Shown piece by piece: positions 18,213 to 27,042 of a stretch of 64,000 bases of DNA. A model generated the notes under the pieces. That model saw only the letters and a list, made by a program, of their open reading frames with translations. It ran no database searches and was not told where the DNA came from. Source of the DNA: an uncultured Eubacteriales bacterium (lineage in GTDB: Bacteria > Bacillota > Clostridia > Oscillospirales > Oscillospiraceae); NCBI GenBank assembly GCA_900319275.1, contig ONNS01000003.1:19338-83337 (forward strand). The letters run 5' to 3'. Positions within the stretch are counted from its first letter, which is position 1; each line of letters begins with the position of its first letter. The translations under genes were made by a program, and so were the position numbers.

Positions 18213-18893
18213 TCAGCTCAGCGCCTCACGCAGCTTTTCCAGCGCTTTTTTCTCAATGCGCGATACATAACTCCGGCTGACACCGCAGCGTTCGGCGGCC
18301 TCGCGCTGGGGAACGCCCTCGCCGCCATCAAGCCCGTAGCGCATCGTGATGATGGCAGCCTCCCGTTCGGTGAGTACCTGTGGAATCAGCGTGCGCAGGC
18401 GGCGGCAGAGCTCGGCGGTGCCGATCCGGTCGGCCAGATCCTCCTCGTCGGCGACTACGTCCATCAGCGAAAGACCGCCATCCTCCTCGTCGCTTTCCAG
18501 CGCGTCGGACAGGCTGACATCTCCCGCACTCTTTTTTCTGGCGCGGAAAGTCATCAATATTTCATTTTCAATGCAGCGCGAGGCGTAAGTCGCCAGTCGT
18601 ACCCCCTTATCCGGCTTATAGGTGTTGATGCCCTTGATGAGGCCGATCGTGCCGATGCTCAGCAGATCGTCCATATCGTCACTCTGCGCATAGTATTTTT
18701 TCATGATATGCGCGACCAGACGCAGGTTGTGCTCGACCAGTGTATTTCGCGCTTCCAGATCGCCTTCCTGCGCGCGGCGCAGACAGTCCTCCTCTTCCTC
18801 GCGGCTCAGAGGCTTGGGAAAGGAGCCGCTCGGCGCCACTCTTAGAAAAAGCCACAGCGAGTGCATCAGCAGAAAAAACGCGCTTTCGATCAT
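18213..18893 (-). CDS. sigK: RNA polymerase sporulation sigma factor SigK
   Basis: Late mother-cell sigma factor directing spore coat and maturation genes. The 226-residue protein has a hydrophobic N-terminal pro-sequence (FFLLMHSLWLFLRV), region 2 (HNLRLVAHIMKKYY, DLLSIGTIGLIKGI, YASRCIENEI) and a region 4 helix-turn-helix (GVSRSYVSRIEKKAL). The gene is continuous, not interrupted by a skin-type prophage as in B. subtilis or C. difficile. A GAGGTGAG site precedes the ATG. The pro-sequence implies proteolytic activation by SpoIVFB-like protease, as known for the family. Confidence 0.93.
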   Translation of the reverse strand: MIESAFFLLMHSLWLFLRVAPSGSFPKPLSREEEEDCLRRAQEGDLEARNTLVEHNLRLVAHIMKKYYAQSDDMDDLLSIGTIGLIKGINTYKPDKGVRLATYASRCIENEILMTFRARKKSAGDVSLSDALESDEEDGGLSLMDVVADEEDLADRIGTAELCRRLRTLIPQVLTEREAAIITMRYGLDGGEGVPQREAAERCGVSRSYVSRIEKKALEKLREALS

Positions 18894-18978
18894 TTTCTCA
18901 CCTCAGCTAAAGCATATTCCGACAGAGGCTGTCCCTATGACGCTGTATGTTGAAAAGCGAAAACACAATTCCGCTGTG

Positions 18979-19007
18979 TTGACACCGGCGCACACAAGTG
19001 GTAAATT
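18979..19007 (+). promoter_or_regulatory. Shikimate operon promoter
   Basis: TTGACA (18979-18984) and TAAATT (19002-19007), 17 nt apart. The predicted transcript starts near 19014, so the in-frame ATG at 19013 cannot be used, leaving 19043 (ATG) or 19094 (TTG) for aroB. Confidence 0.7.
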
Positions 19008-19093
19008 AATACTTGGAAGAAAGAATCATCGGCCTGTGGGGGATGCCAACCATCCGCGCAGGCCGCGTTTTATACAAAGTAGGGGAACAACGA

Positions 19094-20140
19094 TTGAAAA
19101 CGATCCACATACATGCCTCGCGCGACTATGCGGTCACGGTCGGCGCTGGGCTGCTCGACAGGGCAGGAGAACTCGCTGCGCCGCTCGTGCGCGGCCGGAG
19201 GGCTGCGATCTGCGCGGGTGAGAACGTTATGCCGCTCTACGGTGAACGGCTGAGGCAGAGCCTGGAGAGTGCCGGTTTTACCGTCTGCTGTGTCTGCTAC
19301 CCGGCGGGGGAGAGCGCCAAAACACCCGAAACGCTGTTTTCCATTGTCGAGAGTCTCGCGCAGCACGGCCTGACGCGTGCCGACGCGGTGTTCGCGCTCG
19401 GCGGCGGTGTGACCGGCGATATGGCGGGCCTGGCCGCGGCGCTCTATCAGCGCGGAATCGCATGTATCCAGCTGCCGACAACACTGCTGGCGGCGGTGGA
19501 CGCCTCCGTCGGCGGCAAGACAGCGGTGAACCTTCCGCAGGGGAAAAACCAGCTCGGCGTCTTTTCACAGCCCGCGCTGGTGCTCTGCGATACCGATACC
19601 TTCCGGACGCTGCCGCCTGACGTGTACACCGAGGGCTGGGCCGAGGTCATCAAATGCGCCTTTCTTCGCCAAGGCGTGCTGCAGGAATTGCTGACGGAGG
19701 ATCAACCCGACATAGAAGCCGTGATCGCCGCTTGCGTGGAGATCAAGCGCGACATAGTCGCCGCCGATGAATTCGATACCGGCGAGCGCCAACTGCTGAA
19801 TTTTGGCCATACGGTCGGACACGCGATCGAAAAATGTGCCGATTACCGTATATACCACGGTTTTGCGGTAGCGATCGGCATGGCGGTCATGACGAGAGGC
19901 TGCGTTTCGCTGGGGCTCTGTGCGCCGGAGGTGCTCACACAGCTTGAAAGCTATTTAGAGAAGTACCATTTGCCGCAGCGATGCGATTATAGTTCCGATG
20001 CGCTGCTCGCGGCGGCGATGGCCGACAAGAAACGAGCGGATGACCACATTACGCTCATTCAACCGGTGGACGTCGGCGTCTGCCGCCGTGTGGAGACCGA
20101 TTTTGAACAACTGAGATTACTGATCGAACGAGGACTTTGA
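19094..20140 (+). CDS. aroB: 3-Dehydroquinate synthase
   Basis: Second step of the shikimate pathway, converting DAHP to 3-dehydroquinate with NAD+ and a divalent metal. The NAD-binding ALGGGVTGDMAGL, DASVGGKTAVN, the metal ligands in EVIKCAF and LNFGHTVGHAIE, and the downstream His region are all present. The TTG at 19094, 8 nt after AGGGG, gives a 348-residue protein of normal length with the usual N-terminus (KTIHIHASRDYAVTVG). ATG 19043 is an alternative without a good ribosome binding site. First gene of the aro operon. Confidence 0.88.
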   Translation: MKTIHIHASRDYAVTVGAGLLDRAGELAAPLVRGRRAAICAGENVMPLYGERLRQSLESAGFTVCCVCYPAGESAKTPETLFSIVESLAQHGLTRADAVFALGGGVTGDMAGLAAALYQRGIACIQLPTTLLAAVDASVGGKTAVNLPQGKNQLGVFSQPALVLCDTDTFRTLPPDVYTEGWAEVIKCAFLRQGVLQELLTEDQPDIEAVIAACVEIKRDIVAADEFDTGERQLLNFGHTVGHAIEKCADYRIYHGFAVAIGMAVMTRGCVSLGLCAPEVLTQLESYLEKYHLPQRCDYSSDALLAAAMADKKRADDHITLIQPVDVGVCRRVETDFEQLRLLIERGL

Positions 20141-20141
20141 T

Positions 20142-21374
20142 ATGGATATTGTCATACATCCACGGCAGCTGTGTGGCGCGGTGACGCCGCCGCCCAGCAA
20201 GAGTCTTGCCCACCGGCTGATCCTCTGCGCCGCGTTGGCTGAGGGGGAGAGCTGCATCCGTTCGCTCTCTTTTTCACAGGACGTGCTATCAACGCTGCGT
20301 TGCTGCGAAGCGCTCGGAGCCGAATGGGAACAAGTGGGGGATAACGCTATTCGCATGCGCGGCATCGGCGGTGCGGTCTGGCCCGGCGGTTACCCGCTGA
20401 TGGACTGCGGCGAGTCGGCGTCGACGCTGCGTTTTCTGATCCCGATCACACTGGCTGTGGCCGGGGGCGGGATCTTCACCGGTCACGGTCGGCTGATGTT
20501 TCGTCCGCAGACGCCTTACTTTGATCTGTTTGAGGAGAAAGGTATCCATTATTCGCTCGCGGGCGGCTATCTGCGCGTCGAAGGCAAGCTGACGGCCGGA
20601 ACATATCGGCTGCCGGGCAATGTGTCGAGCCAGTTTTTCACGGGCCTTCTGTATGCCCTTGCCATGGTCGAGGGAGAGAGCCGTTTGATCCCCACAACGA
20701 AACTCGAATCCTCGGACTATGTCGCCATGACGCTCGATGCGCTCTCGCAGAGCGGCGTACACGCGCGCACGGAGGGCGAGGGCTTTTCCGTGAGCGGGCA
20801 GCGTTTCCGTCCCGTCGACTGTGTGGTCGAGAATGACTGGTCGCAGGCCGGCTTCTGGCTGGCCGCGCAGGGACTTGGCAGCGACCTGACAATCTGTGAT
20901 TTGAACGAAGCCTCTGTCCAGGGCGATCGCTGCGTGGTCGATTTCATGCGCAAACTCGCCGAGAGCGGCGATATCGAGCTTGATGTGACGCAGTGCCCGG
21001 ATCTGGTTCCGCCGCTTGCGGCCAGAGCGGCTGTCCGGAAGGGAAGGTGCCGGATCGGGGGCGCCGGGCGTCTGCACGCCAAGGAGAGCGACCGGCTCAG
21101 TACGGTCACGGCGGCGCTGAATGCCATGGGTGCGCGTGTCACTGAGGAGGCGGACGCCCTGACGATCGAGGGTGTGGAGGAGCTGCACGGCCGCTGCAAG
21201 ATCGACTGCGCCGGTGACCACCGGATCGCGATGATGGCGGCTGTGGCCGCCACGCGCTGTGTGGGCGGAGACGTGCGTCTGCACGGCGCCGACTGTGTCA
21301 AAAAGTCCTATCCGGATTTCTGGGACGTCTACCGTATGTTGGGAGGGGATCTGTATGTCATCGACATGGGGTGA
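20142..21374 (+). CDS. aroA: 3-Phosphoshikimate 1-carboxyvinyltransferase (EPSP synthase)
   Basis: Sixth step of the shikimate pathway, transferring enolpyruvyl from PEP to shikimate-3-phosphate; the target of glyphosate. The 410-residue protein has PPPSKSLAHRLILCAAL at the N-terminus, CGESASTLRFLIP (PEP site), SSQFFTGLLYAL and the C-terminal KESDRL and GDHRIAM motifs. The ATG is 1 nt after the aroB stop. Its 3' end overlaps aroC by 20 nt. Confidence 0.96.
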   Translation: MDIVIHPRQLCGAVTPPPSKSLAHRLILCAALAEGESCIRSLSFSQDVLSTLRCCEALGAEWEQVGDNAIRMRGIGGAVWPGGYPLMDCGESASTLRFLIPITLAVAGGGIFTGHGRLMFRPQTPYFDLFEEKGIHYSLAGGYLRVEGKLTAGTYRLPGNVSSQFFTGLLYALAMVEGESRLIPTTKLESSDYVAMTLDALSQSGVHARTEGEGFSVSGQRFRPVDCVVENDWSQAGFWLAAQGLGSDLTICDLNEASVQGDRCVVDFMRKLAESGDIELDVTQCPDLVPPLAARAAVRKGRCRIGGAGRLHAKESDRLSTVTAALNAMGARVTEEADALTIEGVEELHGRCKIDCAGDHRIAMMAAVAATRCVGGDVRLHGADCVKKSYPDFWDVYRMLGGDLYVIDMG

Positions 21375-22425
21375 GAATGTCCGAATCAGTGTGTTTGGCC
21401 AGTCCCACGGTGAGGCCGTCGGCGTCGTGATCGACGGATTGCCGGCGGGTGAGCCCATCGACATGGAAAAACTGCAGCGCTTCCTCGACCGCCGGGCGCC
21501 AGGCAGATCTATGCTGTCCACGCCGCGAACGGAGTGTGACACACCGAAATTCCTATCCGGGCTTGTCAATGACGTCACCTGCGGCGCACCGCTGTGTGCG
21601 ATGATCGAAAACTGCAATACGCGCCCTTCGGATTATGAGGCGCTGCGCGACGTGCCGAGACCTGGTCATGCGGACTATACGGCCCAGCTCAAATACGGCG
21701 GTTATCAGGATGCCGCGGGCGGGGGACACTTCTCTGGCCGTTTGACGGCTCCTCTGTGTGTGGCGGGTGGGATCGCGCTCCAGCTGTTGGAGCGGCGCGG
21801 CATCCGTGTCGCGGCCCATATTGCAAGCATCGGCTCCGTCGACGATACGCCCTTTGACCCCATGACAGCGGCAGCAACGCCGGAAGGAGAGCTGCCTGTG
21901 CTGGATCGGGACAAGGGCGAGAAAATGCGCGAGCAGATCCTTGCCGCTGCCGCAGAGGGCGATTCTATCGGCGGCACCGTCGAATGTCAGGTTTCCGGGC
22001 TGGCGGCCGGTTACGGCGGGCCGCTCTTCGGGGGTCTGGAGGGGAAGCTTGCTTCGGCGCTGTTCGCCATCCCCGCCGTCAAGGGCGTGGAATTTGGCGA
22101 GGGTTTTCATGCCGCGGCGCTTCGCGGCAGTGAGAATAACGACCCCTATACCGTGATTGACGGTGCGGTTGTGCCCGCGGCCAATCACGCTGGCGGCATT
22201 TTGGGCGGTATCAGTACAGGCCTTCCGATCCTGCTGAAAGCAGCCTTCAAGCCGACGCCCAGTATTGCCAAAGCGCAGCAGAGCGCCAGTTTTTCAAAGC
22301 GCTGTACAGAAGAATTGCGCATTCACGGCCGCCACGATCCCTGCCTTGTTCCCCGTGCGGTACCTGTGGTCGAGGCTGTCACGGCGATGGTGATTTTGGA
22401 TATTGTACTCGGAGATAAGAGGTGA
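21355..22425 (+). CDS. aroC: Chorismate synthase
   Basis: Last step of the pathway, the FMN-dependent trans-elimination of phosphate from EPSP to give chorismate. Motifs GQSHGEAVGVVIDG near residue 14, DYTAQLKYGGYQDAAGGGHFSGR and the C-terminal RHDPCLVPRAVPVVEA are complete in 356 residues. GGGAGGGG precedes ATG 21355, so longer in-frame N-termini inside aroA are unlikely. The overlap with aroA implies translational coupling. Confidence 0.95.
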   Translation: MSSTWGENVRISVFGQSHGEAVGVVIDGLPAGEPIDMEKLQRFLDRRAPGRSMLSTPRTECDTPKFLSGLVNDVTCGAPLCAMIENCNTRPSDYEALRDVPRPGHADYTAQLKYGGYQDAAGGGHFSGRLTAPLCVAGGIALQLLERRGIRVAAHIASIGSVDDTPFDPMTAAATPEGELPVLDRDKGEKMREQILAAAAEGDSIGGTVECQVSGLAAGYGGPLFGGLEGKLASALFAIPAVKGVEFGEGFHAAALRGSENNDPYTVIDGAVVPAANHAGGILGGISTGLPILLKAAFKPTPSIAKAQQSASFSKRCTEELRIHGRHDPCLVPRAVPVVEAVTAMVILDIVLGDKR

Positions 22426-22430
22426 GCCGT

Positions 22431-23903
22431 ATGCCGGATGAACTCGACCGCCTGCGTGCGGAGATCGATGATATCGACGGGAAGCTGGTCGAACTATTGT
22501 GTGCACGCATGGCAGTTGCCTTGCAGATCGGGGCGTATAAGCGAGAGCACGGCTTGCCTGTCCTGGCAGCGGAACGTGAACAGGCTGTGCTGGACAAGAT
22601 TCGCACCGAGGCCGGGGAGGAGCTTGCCGCTTATATGGAGACGGTTTTCCGCACGATCATGGCCTGCAGCCGTGACATGCAGAAAAGACGCTGCGGGCTG
22701 ATCGGCATGCCGCTCGTGCACAGCTTCTCGCCAGCTATTCACGCAAAGCTTGCCGACTATGACTATACACTCTATGAGCTTACAGAGGAGCAGCTCGGTC
22801 CGTTTCTGAAAGCAAAACGCTTCGACGGCGTGAATGTAACGATCCCGTATAAAAAATCAGCCATGGGCTATTGTGACGAGCTGACAGCGCAAGCGCGTCA
22901 TGTCGGCTGTGTCAACACGATCGTCCGACGCGTAGACAACAGCCTGCTCGGGCATAATACTGATTACGACGGTTTTCGCTATCTGCTCGGCAGCGCCGGG
23001 GTGGAGGTCAGAGGGATAAAAGCCATCGTCCTCGGCACCGGCGGCGCATCGTGCACGGTGCAGGCCGTGCTGCGCGATCTCGGTGCGGCAGAAATCGTTC
23101 TTGTGTCCCGGCATGGTGAGACCAACTATGAGAATCTTTATGCCCATTCCGACGCGCAGTTGCTTGTGAACGCCACGCCGGTCGGCATGTACCCGAACAC
23201 CGGTGTGAGTCCGGTGGAGCTGGCCCGGCTGCCGGGCTTGAAGTGCGTGCTGGATGTGGTCTATAACCCAGCGAAAACGCAGCTTCTATTGGATGCGGAA
23301 AAACTCGGTTTGCAGACGGCGAACGGCCTTGGCATGCTGGTGGCCCAGGCCAAAGCGGCTGCGGAGTACTTTACCGGAAGGACAATTGACGATGCGGTGG
23401 TCGATCGCATCCGCCGTGACATTGAGCGCAGCACAAAGAATATCCTGCTGATCGGTATGCCAGGCTGCGGAAAAACCACAGTCGGCCGTGCTCTGGCCGA
23501 GACGACGGGACGGGAGTTCGTCGATCTCGACGAACTCGTGACGGCGCGCGCGGGCAGATCGATCCCGGAAATCTTTGATGCTGATGGCGAAGATGCTTTC
23601 CGTGCGCTCGAGCATGAGGTGCTTTGTGATACCGCAAAGCGCAGCGGCCTTGTGATCGCCTGCGGCGGCGGGATCGTCACGCGCGGCGAGAATCTCGATC
23701 CGATGCGCCAGAACGCCACAGTCGTCTGGCTGCTGCGGGATATCGACAAGCTGCCGACCAACGGCAGACCGCTGAGCCGGACGCAGGCGCTCGAAACGCT
23801 CTATCAACAGCGCGAGCCGCTCTATCGCGCCGCAGCCGATCTGACCGCGGACAACAACGGCAGCGTGGATGAAACCGTCAGAAAGATCCTGGAGGCGTTA
23901 TGA
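22431..23903 (+). CDS. Trifunctional chorismate mutase / shikimate dehydrogenase / shikimate kinase
   Basis: A 490-residue protein with three complete enzyme domains. Residues 1-84 form an AroQ-class chorismate mutase (LDRLRAEIDDIDGKLVELL). About 87-335 form shikimate dehydrogenase AroE: GMPLVHSFSP, substrate Lys in VTIPYKK, the NADP-binding GTGGASCTVQAVL near 200, and NGLGMLVAQA. About 340-490 form shikimate kinase AroK, with Walker A GMPGCGKTT from 342, the DLDELV acid pair and ACGGGIV. It thus does steps four and five and the first step after chorismate. ATG 22431 has an AGAGGTGA site; a GTG 9 nt upstream overlaps the aroC stop. Confidence 0.93.
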   Translation: MPDELDRLRAEIDDIDGKLVELLCARMAVALQIGAYKREHGLPVLAAEREQAVLDKIRTEAGEELAAYMETVFRTIMACSRDMQKRRCGLIGMPLVHSFSPAIHAKLADYDYTLYELTEEQLGPFLKAKRFDGVNVTIPYKKSAMGYCDELTAQARHVGCVNTIVRRVDNSLLGHNTDYDGFRYLLGSAGVEVRGIKAIVLGTGGASCTVQAVLRDLGAAEIVLVSRHGETNYENLYAHSDAQLLVNATPVGMYPNTGVSPVELARLPGLKCVLDVVYNPAKTQLLLDAEKLGLQTANGLGMLVAQAKAAAEYFTGRTIDDAVVDRIRRDIERSTKNILLIGMPGCGKTTVGRALAETTGREFVDLDELVTARAGRSIPEIFDADGEDAFRALEHEVLCDTAKRSGLVIACGGGIVTRGENLDPMRQNATVVWLLRDIDKLPTNGRPLSRTQALETLYQQREPLYRAAADLTADNNGSVDETVRKILEAL

Positions 23904-24346
23904 AGCTTTTGATTATCAATGGGCCGAATATGAATATGCTGGGGATCCGCGAGCCGGATATCTACGGCCGCAAGACGTATCGTGATCTCGAGCAGTTTCT
24001 GCACAAAAGCGCGGAAGAGCTTGGCATTGAAATCGAGCTTTTTCAGTCTAACTCCGAGGGCGCTCTGATCGACAAAATACAGGAGGCTTATTTTCAACGC
24101 TTCGACGGCATTGTGATCAATCCGGCCGCTTACACGCACACCAGCATCGCCATTCTTGACGCCTTGAAGGCGGTGGCCCTGCCCGCCGTGGAGGTGCACC
24201 TCTCACAGATCAATGAGCGTGAGGCCTTTCGCCATATCTCTTACACAGCGATGGCCTGTGAGAAAAGCTATGCGGGCTTCGGTTTTGAAGGATATCACAT
24301 GGCCATGCAATATCTTCATGAGCACCATGGCTCCGGGCAGAGTTAA
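23900..24346 (+). CDS. aroQ: Type II 3-dehydroquinate dehydratase
   Basis: Third step, dehydrating 3-dehydroquinate to 3-dehydroshikimate by the type II (trans) mechanism. The 148-residue protein contains NGPNMNMLG with the catalytic Tyr following in PDIYGRKTY, NPAAYTHTS, and EVHLSQINERE. The ATG overlaps the stop of the trifunctional gene (ATGA), so it is coupled to it. It completes the DAHP-to-chorismate set of this operon; only DAHP synthase is missing here. Confidence 0.95.
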   Translation: MKLLIINGPNMNMLGIREPDIYGRKTYRDLEQFLHKSAEELGIEIELFQSNSEGALIDKIQEAYFQRFDGIVINPAAYTHTSIAILDALKAVALPAVEVHLSQINEREAFRHISYTAMACEKSYAGFGFEGYHMAMQYLHEHHGSGQS

Positions 24347-24356
24347 CGAAATATAC

Positions 24357-24385
24357 TTGAATTTATAGGAATGTGGTGCTATACT
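24357..24385 (+). promoter_or_regulatory. Promoter of the carboxypeptidase gene
   Basis: TTGAAT (24357-24362) and TATACT (24380-24385), 17-nt spacing. Confidence 0.65.
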
Positions 24386-24460
24386 GCACTTCCGAACAGG
24401 AAATGTCGGTTCGCATGTTTTTTGTTCGACTCAGAAAGTTTGAATGAAGGGGGTAGTGCC

Positions 24461-25306
24461 GTGAGAAAACAGAGCAAGCTGGCCTGGATCTTCGAGGTCG
24501 TGGGGCTGTTTGTGATTTTGCTTGTCGTTGTCAACGCCAGGATGGACGAGATCAACGACGTGCTGTTTACCGGCAGCCATAAGACCCTTGTATCCACCGA
24601 TTCCGTTACCTTCAACGATCCGAACGCCACACCGCCGCCCGATGAAAATGCGCTGGTCTGGCCGATCCTGACGCTCGATGAGATGCAGAGCAACCGCCAG
24701 TACGCCATCGTCAACGACGATAACCTGCTATCGGCGGCCTATCCGTCCAAAGAGGTGGAATTTGGCACGATCGAGGGTACACGTATGCTGTTTCTTGCCG
24801 AGCAGCTGCCGTATCTCGAGGCTATGCTGAAGGATCTGCGCGACGCGGGCTTTTCGGTTTATGTTGCGGGTGCCTTTCGTACCTATTCCTATCAGGAAAA
24901 GCTGTTCAACAGTAAGGCCAGCCAGATTGCCGTCGGTATGAATCCGCCTGTTACAGACTATCTCGATCCACGCTATCAGGAAGCTGTCGCCGAGGCCCGT
25001 ACGATCACGGCCTTCCCCGGAAGCTCTGAGCATCAGCTGGGGCTGGCCGTCGACCTGATGGACCGCGACTACGGCGGGCGCATGGACTATTCCCGCATGA
25101 ACAAGGAGTTCTTTGCGTATCTGGACAGTATCTGCGCCAAATACGGCTTCATTAAACGCTATCCCAGCAACAAGCTGCTGATCACAGGATGGGATGAACC
25201 CTATCATTACCGCTATGTCGGAGAAAAGGCCGCCACTTTTATCATGGAAAACGGTCTTTGCTATGAGGAATTCTACGCGCACTACGATCCTGACTTTGAA
25301 TTATAA
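24461..25306 (+). CDS. VanY/DdcY-type D-alanyl-D-alanine carboxypeptidase
   Basis: A 281-residue membrane-anchored peptidase: one N-terminal membrane segment (about residues 8-27), then a short linker and a Peptidase_M15B domain (about 100-275). Motifs FRTYSYQEKLF, PGSSEHQLGLAVDL (zinc-binding His and Asp of SxHxxGxAxD) and WDEPYHYRYVG (catalytic Glu and third zinc ligand) are intact. It would trim terminal D-Ala from peptidoglycan stem peptides outside the cell. GTG 24461 is chosen for the AAGGGGG site 7 nt upstream; it has its own promoter. Confidence 0.88.
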   Translation: MRKQSKLAWIFEVVGLFVILLVVVNARMDEINDVLFTGSHKTLVSTDSVTFNDPNATPPPDENALVWPILTLDEMQSNRQYAIVNDDNLLSAAYPSKEVEFGTIEGTRMLFLAEQLPYLEAMLKDLRDAGFSVYVAGAFRTYSYQEKLFNSKASQIAVGMNPPVTDYLDPRYQEAVAEARTITAFPGSSEHQLGLAVDLMDRDYGGRMDYSRMNKEFFAYLDSICAKYGFIKRYPSNKLLITGWDEPYHYRYVGEKAATFIMENGLCYEEFYAHYDPDFEL

Positions 25307-25328
25307 GGATTCCTCGGCTAAAAAAGTC

Positions 25329-25357
25329 TTGCAATCTATTCCATATCGTGGTATAGT
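25329..25357 (+). promoter_or_regulatory. rimP-nusA-infB operon promoter
   Basis: TTGCAA (25329-25334) and TATAGT (25352-25357), 17-nt spacing, 85-90 nt upstream of rimP. Confidence 0.7.
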
Positions 25358-25384
25358 AAGTAAAGATGATACAGTGTTATTGAC

Positions 25385-25412
25385 AGAGTGGGTCTGCGAC
25401 CCACTCTTTTTT
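25385..25412 (+). terminator. Leader terminator ahead of rimP
   Basis: AGAGTGGGTC (25385-25394) pairs perfectly with GACCCACTCT (25398-25407), followed by a run of T. It lies downstream of the operon promoter and upstream of rimP, so it acts as an attenuator of the nusA operon rather than as the end of the preceding gene. Confidence 0.8.
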
Positions 25413-25449
25413 ACAGACTGTTCACTAAAACCGGGAGAAGGAGAGTGCC

Positions 25450-25905
25450 ATGAGTAAAATCACAGATCGGGTTACTGAGCTGGCAAGACCTGTTGTCGAG
25501 GAAGAAGGCTGTACCCTCTGGGATGTGGAATATGTCAGAGAGGCCGGGAGCTGGTATCTGCGGCTGATGATCGACAAAGAGGGCGGCGTCGGTATCGACG
25601 ACTGCGAGCGGATCTCCCGCCGGATGGACCCGATTCTGGATGAGGCCGATCCGATCCCGGATTCCTATGTGTTTGAAGTCGGCTCGGCCGGAGCCGACCG
25701 CGAATTGAAGCGCCCCAGCGATTTCCAGCAGTTTATGGGGCATGAGGTTGAGCTCCGCTGCTATCAGCCGGTTTCCGGACACAAGAGCTTTACCGGCACG
25801 CTGACAGGCTATGAGGACGGAGCTGTTACGATCCAGAGCGGCAAAGACAGCCACAGCTTTGATAAAAGCCAGATCGCGCAGGTCAGACTGCGTGTGACAT
25901 TCTGA
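25450..25905 (+). CDS. rimP: Ribosome maturation factor RimP
   Basis: Assists 30S subunit assembly. The 151-residue protein has the N-terminal RimP domain with CTLWDVEYVREAGSWYLRLMIDKEGGVGIDDC and the SAGADRELK hinge, followed by the SH3-like C-terminal domain. GGAGAAGGAG precedes the ATG. First gene of the conserved rimP-nusA-ylxR-ylxQ-infB operon. Confidence 0.94.
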   Translation: MSKITDRVTELARPVVEEEGCTLWDVEYVREAGSWYLRLMIDKEGGVGIDDCERISRRMDPILDEADPIPDSYVFEVGSAGADRELKRPSDFQQFMGHEVELRCYQPVSGHKSFTGTLTGYEDGAVTIQSGKDSHSFDKSQIAQVRLRVTF

Positions 25906-25947
25906 TAAACCAATATACAGCTATAGAAGGAAAGGGAATCAACGACA

Positions 25948-27000
25948 ATGAATGCAGAATTCTTTGAAGCGATCGAAGATATTGAGAAGGAAAAGGGCAT
26001 CCCGCGCGCTTATATGTACGAGAAGATCAACCAGGCCATGCTGACGGCCTTCCGCCGCGACAATCCCGAGTGCGGTGACAACGTGGAGATCATTCTTGAC
26101 GAAGAGAAAAAGCGGATTGAGATGAATCTCAAGAAGACCGTCGTCGAAGAGGTCGAAAACCCGAATCTCGAGATCCAGCTCGAGGCTGCCAAAAAGCTTA
26201 GCCGCCGCGCCAAGGTCGGCGACGTGATCGCCATTCCGGTGGAGACCAAGAAATTCGGCCGTATTGCCGCGCAGGCTGCCAAGAATGTGATCATTCAGGG
26301 CATTCGTGAGGCAGAACGCGGCATGATCTATGAGGAGTTCAACTCCAAGGAGCACGAGATTTTGACCGGTGTTGTTTCACGCATCGAGCCGAAAACCGGT
26401 GCTGTTTCCATCCGTGTCTCCTCCAACAGTGAATATACCGAGGCTATGCTCTCCGCCAACGAGCGCATCAAGACCGAGGAGCTCAAAGAAGGCGACCGCA
26501 TCAAGGTGTATGTCGTCGAGGTACGCAACCAGGGCCGCGGTCCCCAGGTGCTGATTTCGCGCACACACCCCGGCCTTGTCAAGCGCCTTTTCGAACTCGA
26601 GGTTCCCGAGATCTACGACGGCACGGTGGAGATCAAGTCCATCGCGCGTGAGGCCGGCAGCCGTACCAAGATGGCCGTCTGGTCTGCCGATGAGAATGTC
26701 GACCCGATCGGCGCCTGCGTCGGTCCCCGCGGCGGCCGTGTCGCGACGATCGTCGATGAACTCGGCGGCGAAAAGATCGATATTGTCAAGTACAGCGAAA
26801 ATCCGGAAGAGTATATTGCCGCAAGCCTGGCCCCGTCCGAGGTCGTGTCCGTCACGATGCTGGAAGACGGCAAGAGCTGCCGCGTTGTCGTGCCCGACAA
26901 TCAGCTGTCCCTTGCTATCGGCAAGGAGGGCCAGAATGCCCGCCTGGCCGCAAAGCTCACGGGCTTTAAGATCGACATCAAGCCCGCAAGCGAGGCTTAA
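25948..27000 (+). CDS. nusA: Transcription termination/antitermination factor NusA
   Basis: RNA polymerase-associated factor that modulates pausing, termination and antitermination. The 350-residue protein has the N-terminal RNAP-binding domain, an S1 domain (about 130-200) and two KH domains (about 205-345; GACVGPRGGRVATIVDELGG and AIGKEGQNARLAAKLTG). It lacks the acidic repeats of E. coli NusA, as is normal for Firmicutes. It may autoregulate the operon through the leader terminator upstream of rimP. Confidence 0.96.
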   Translation: MNAEFFEAIEDIEKEKGIPRAYMYEKINQAMLTAFRRDNPECGDNVEIILDEEKKRIEMNLKKTVVEEVENPNLEIQLEAAKKLSRRAKVGDVIAIPVETKKFGRIAAQAAKNVIIQGIREAERGMIYEEFNSKEHEILTGVVSRIEPKTGAVSIRVSSNSEYTEAMLSANERIKTEELKEGDRIKVYVVEVRNQGRGPQVLISRTHPGLVKRLFELEVPEIYDGTVEIKSIAREAGSRTKMAVWSADENVDPIGACVGPRGGRVATIVDELGGEKIDIVKYSENPEEYIAASLAPSEVVSVTMLEDGKSCRVVVPDNQLSLAIGKEGQNARLAAKLTGFKIDIKPASEA

Positions 27001-27042
27001 TAGCAGACCGCATTTCACATTTGACTGAAAGGAGCGGCATCC

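Noticed and set aside
18213-18893. sigK split by a skin-like element
   Set aside because: The reading frame is continuous from pro-sequence to region 4, with no recombinase nearby.
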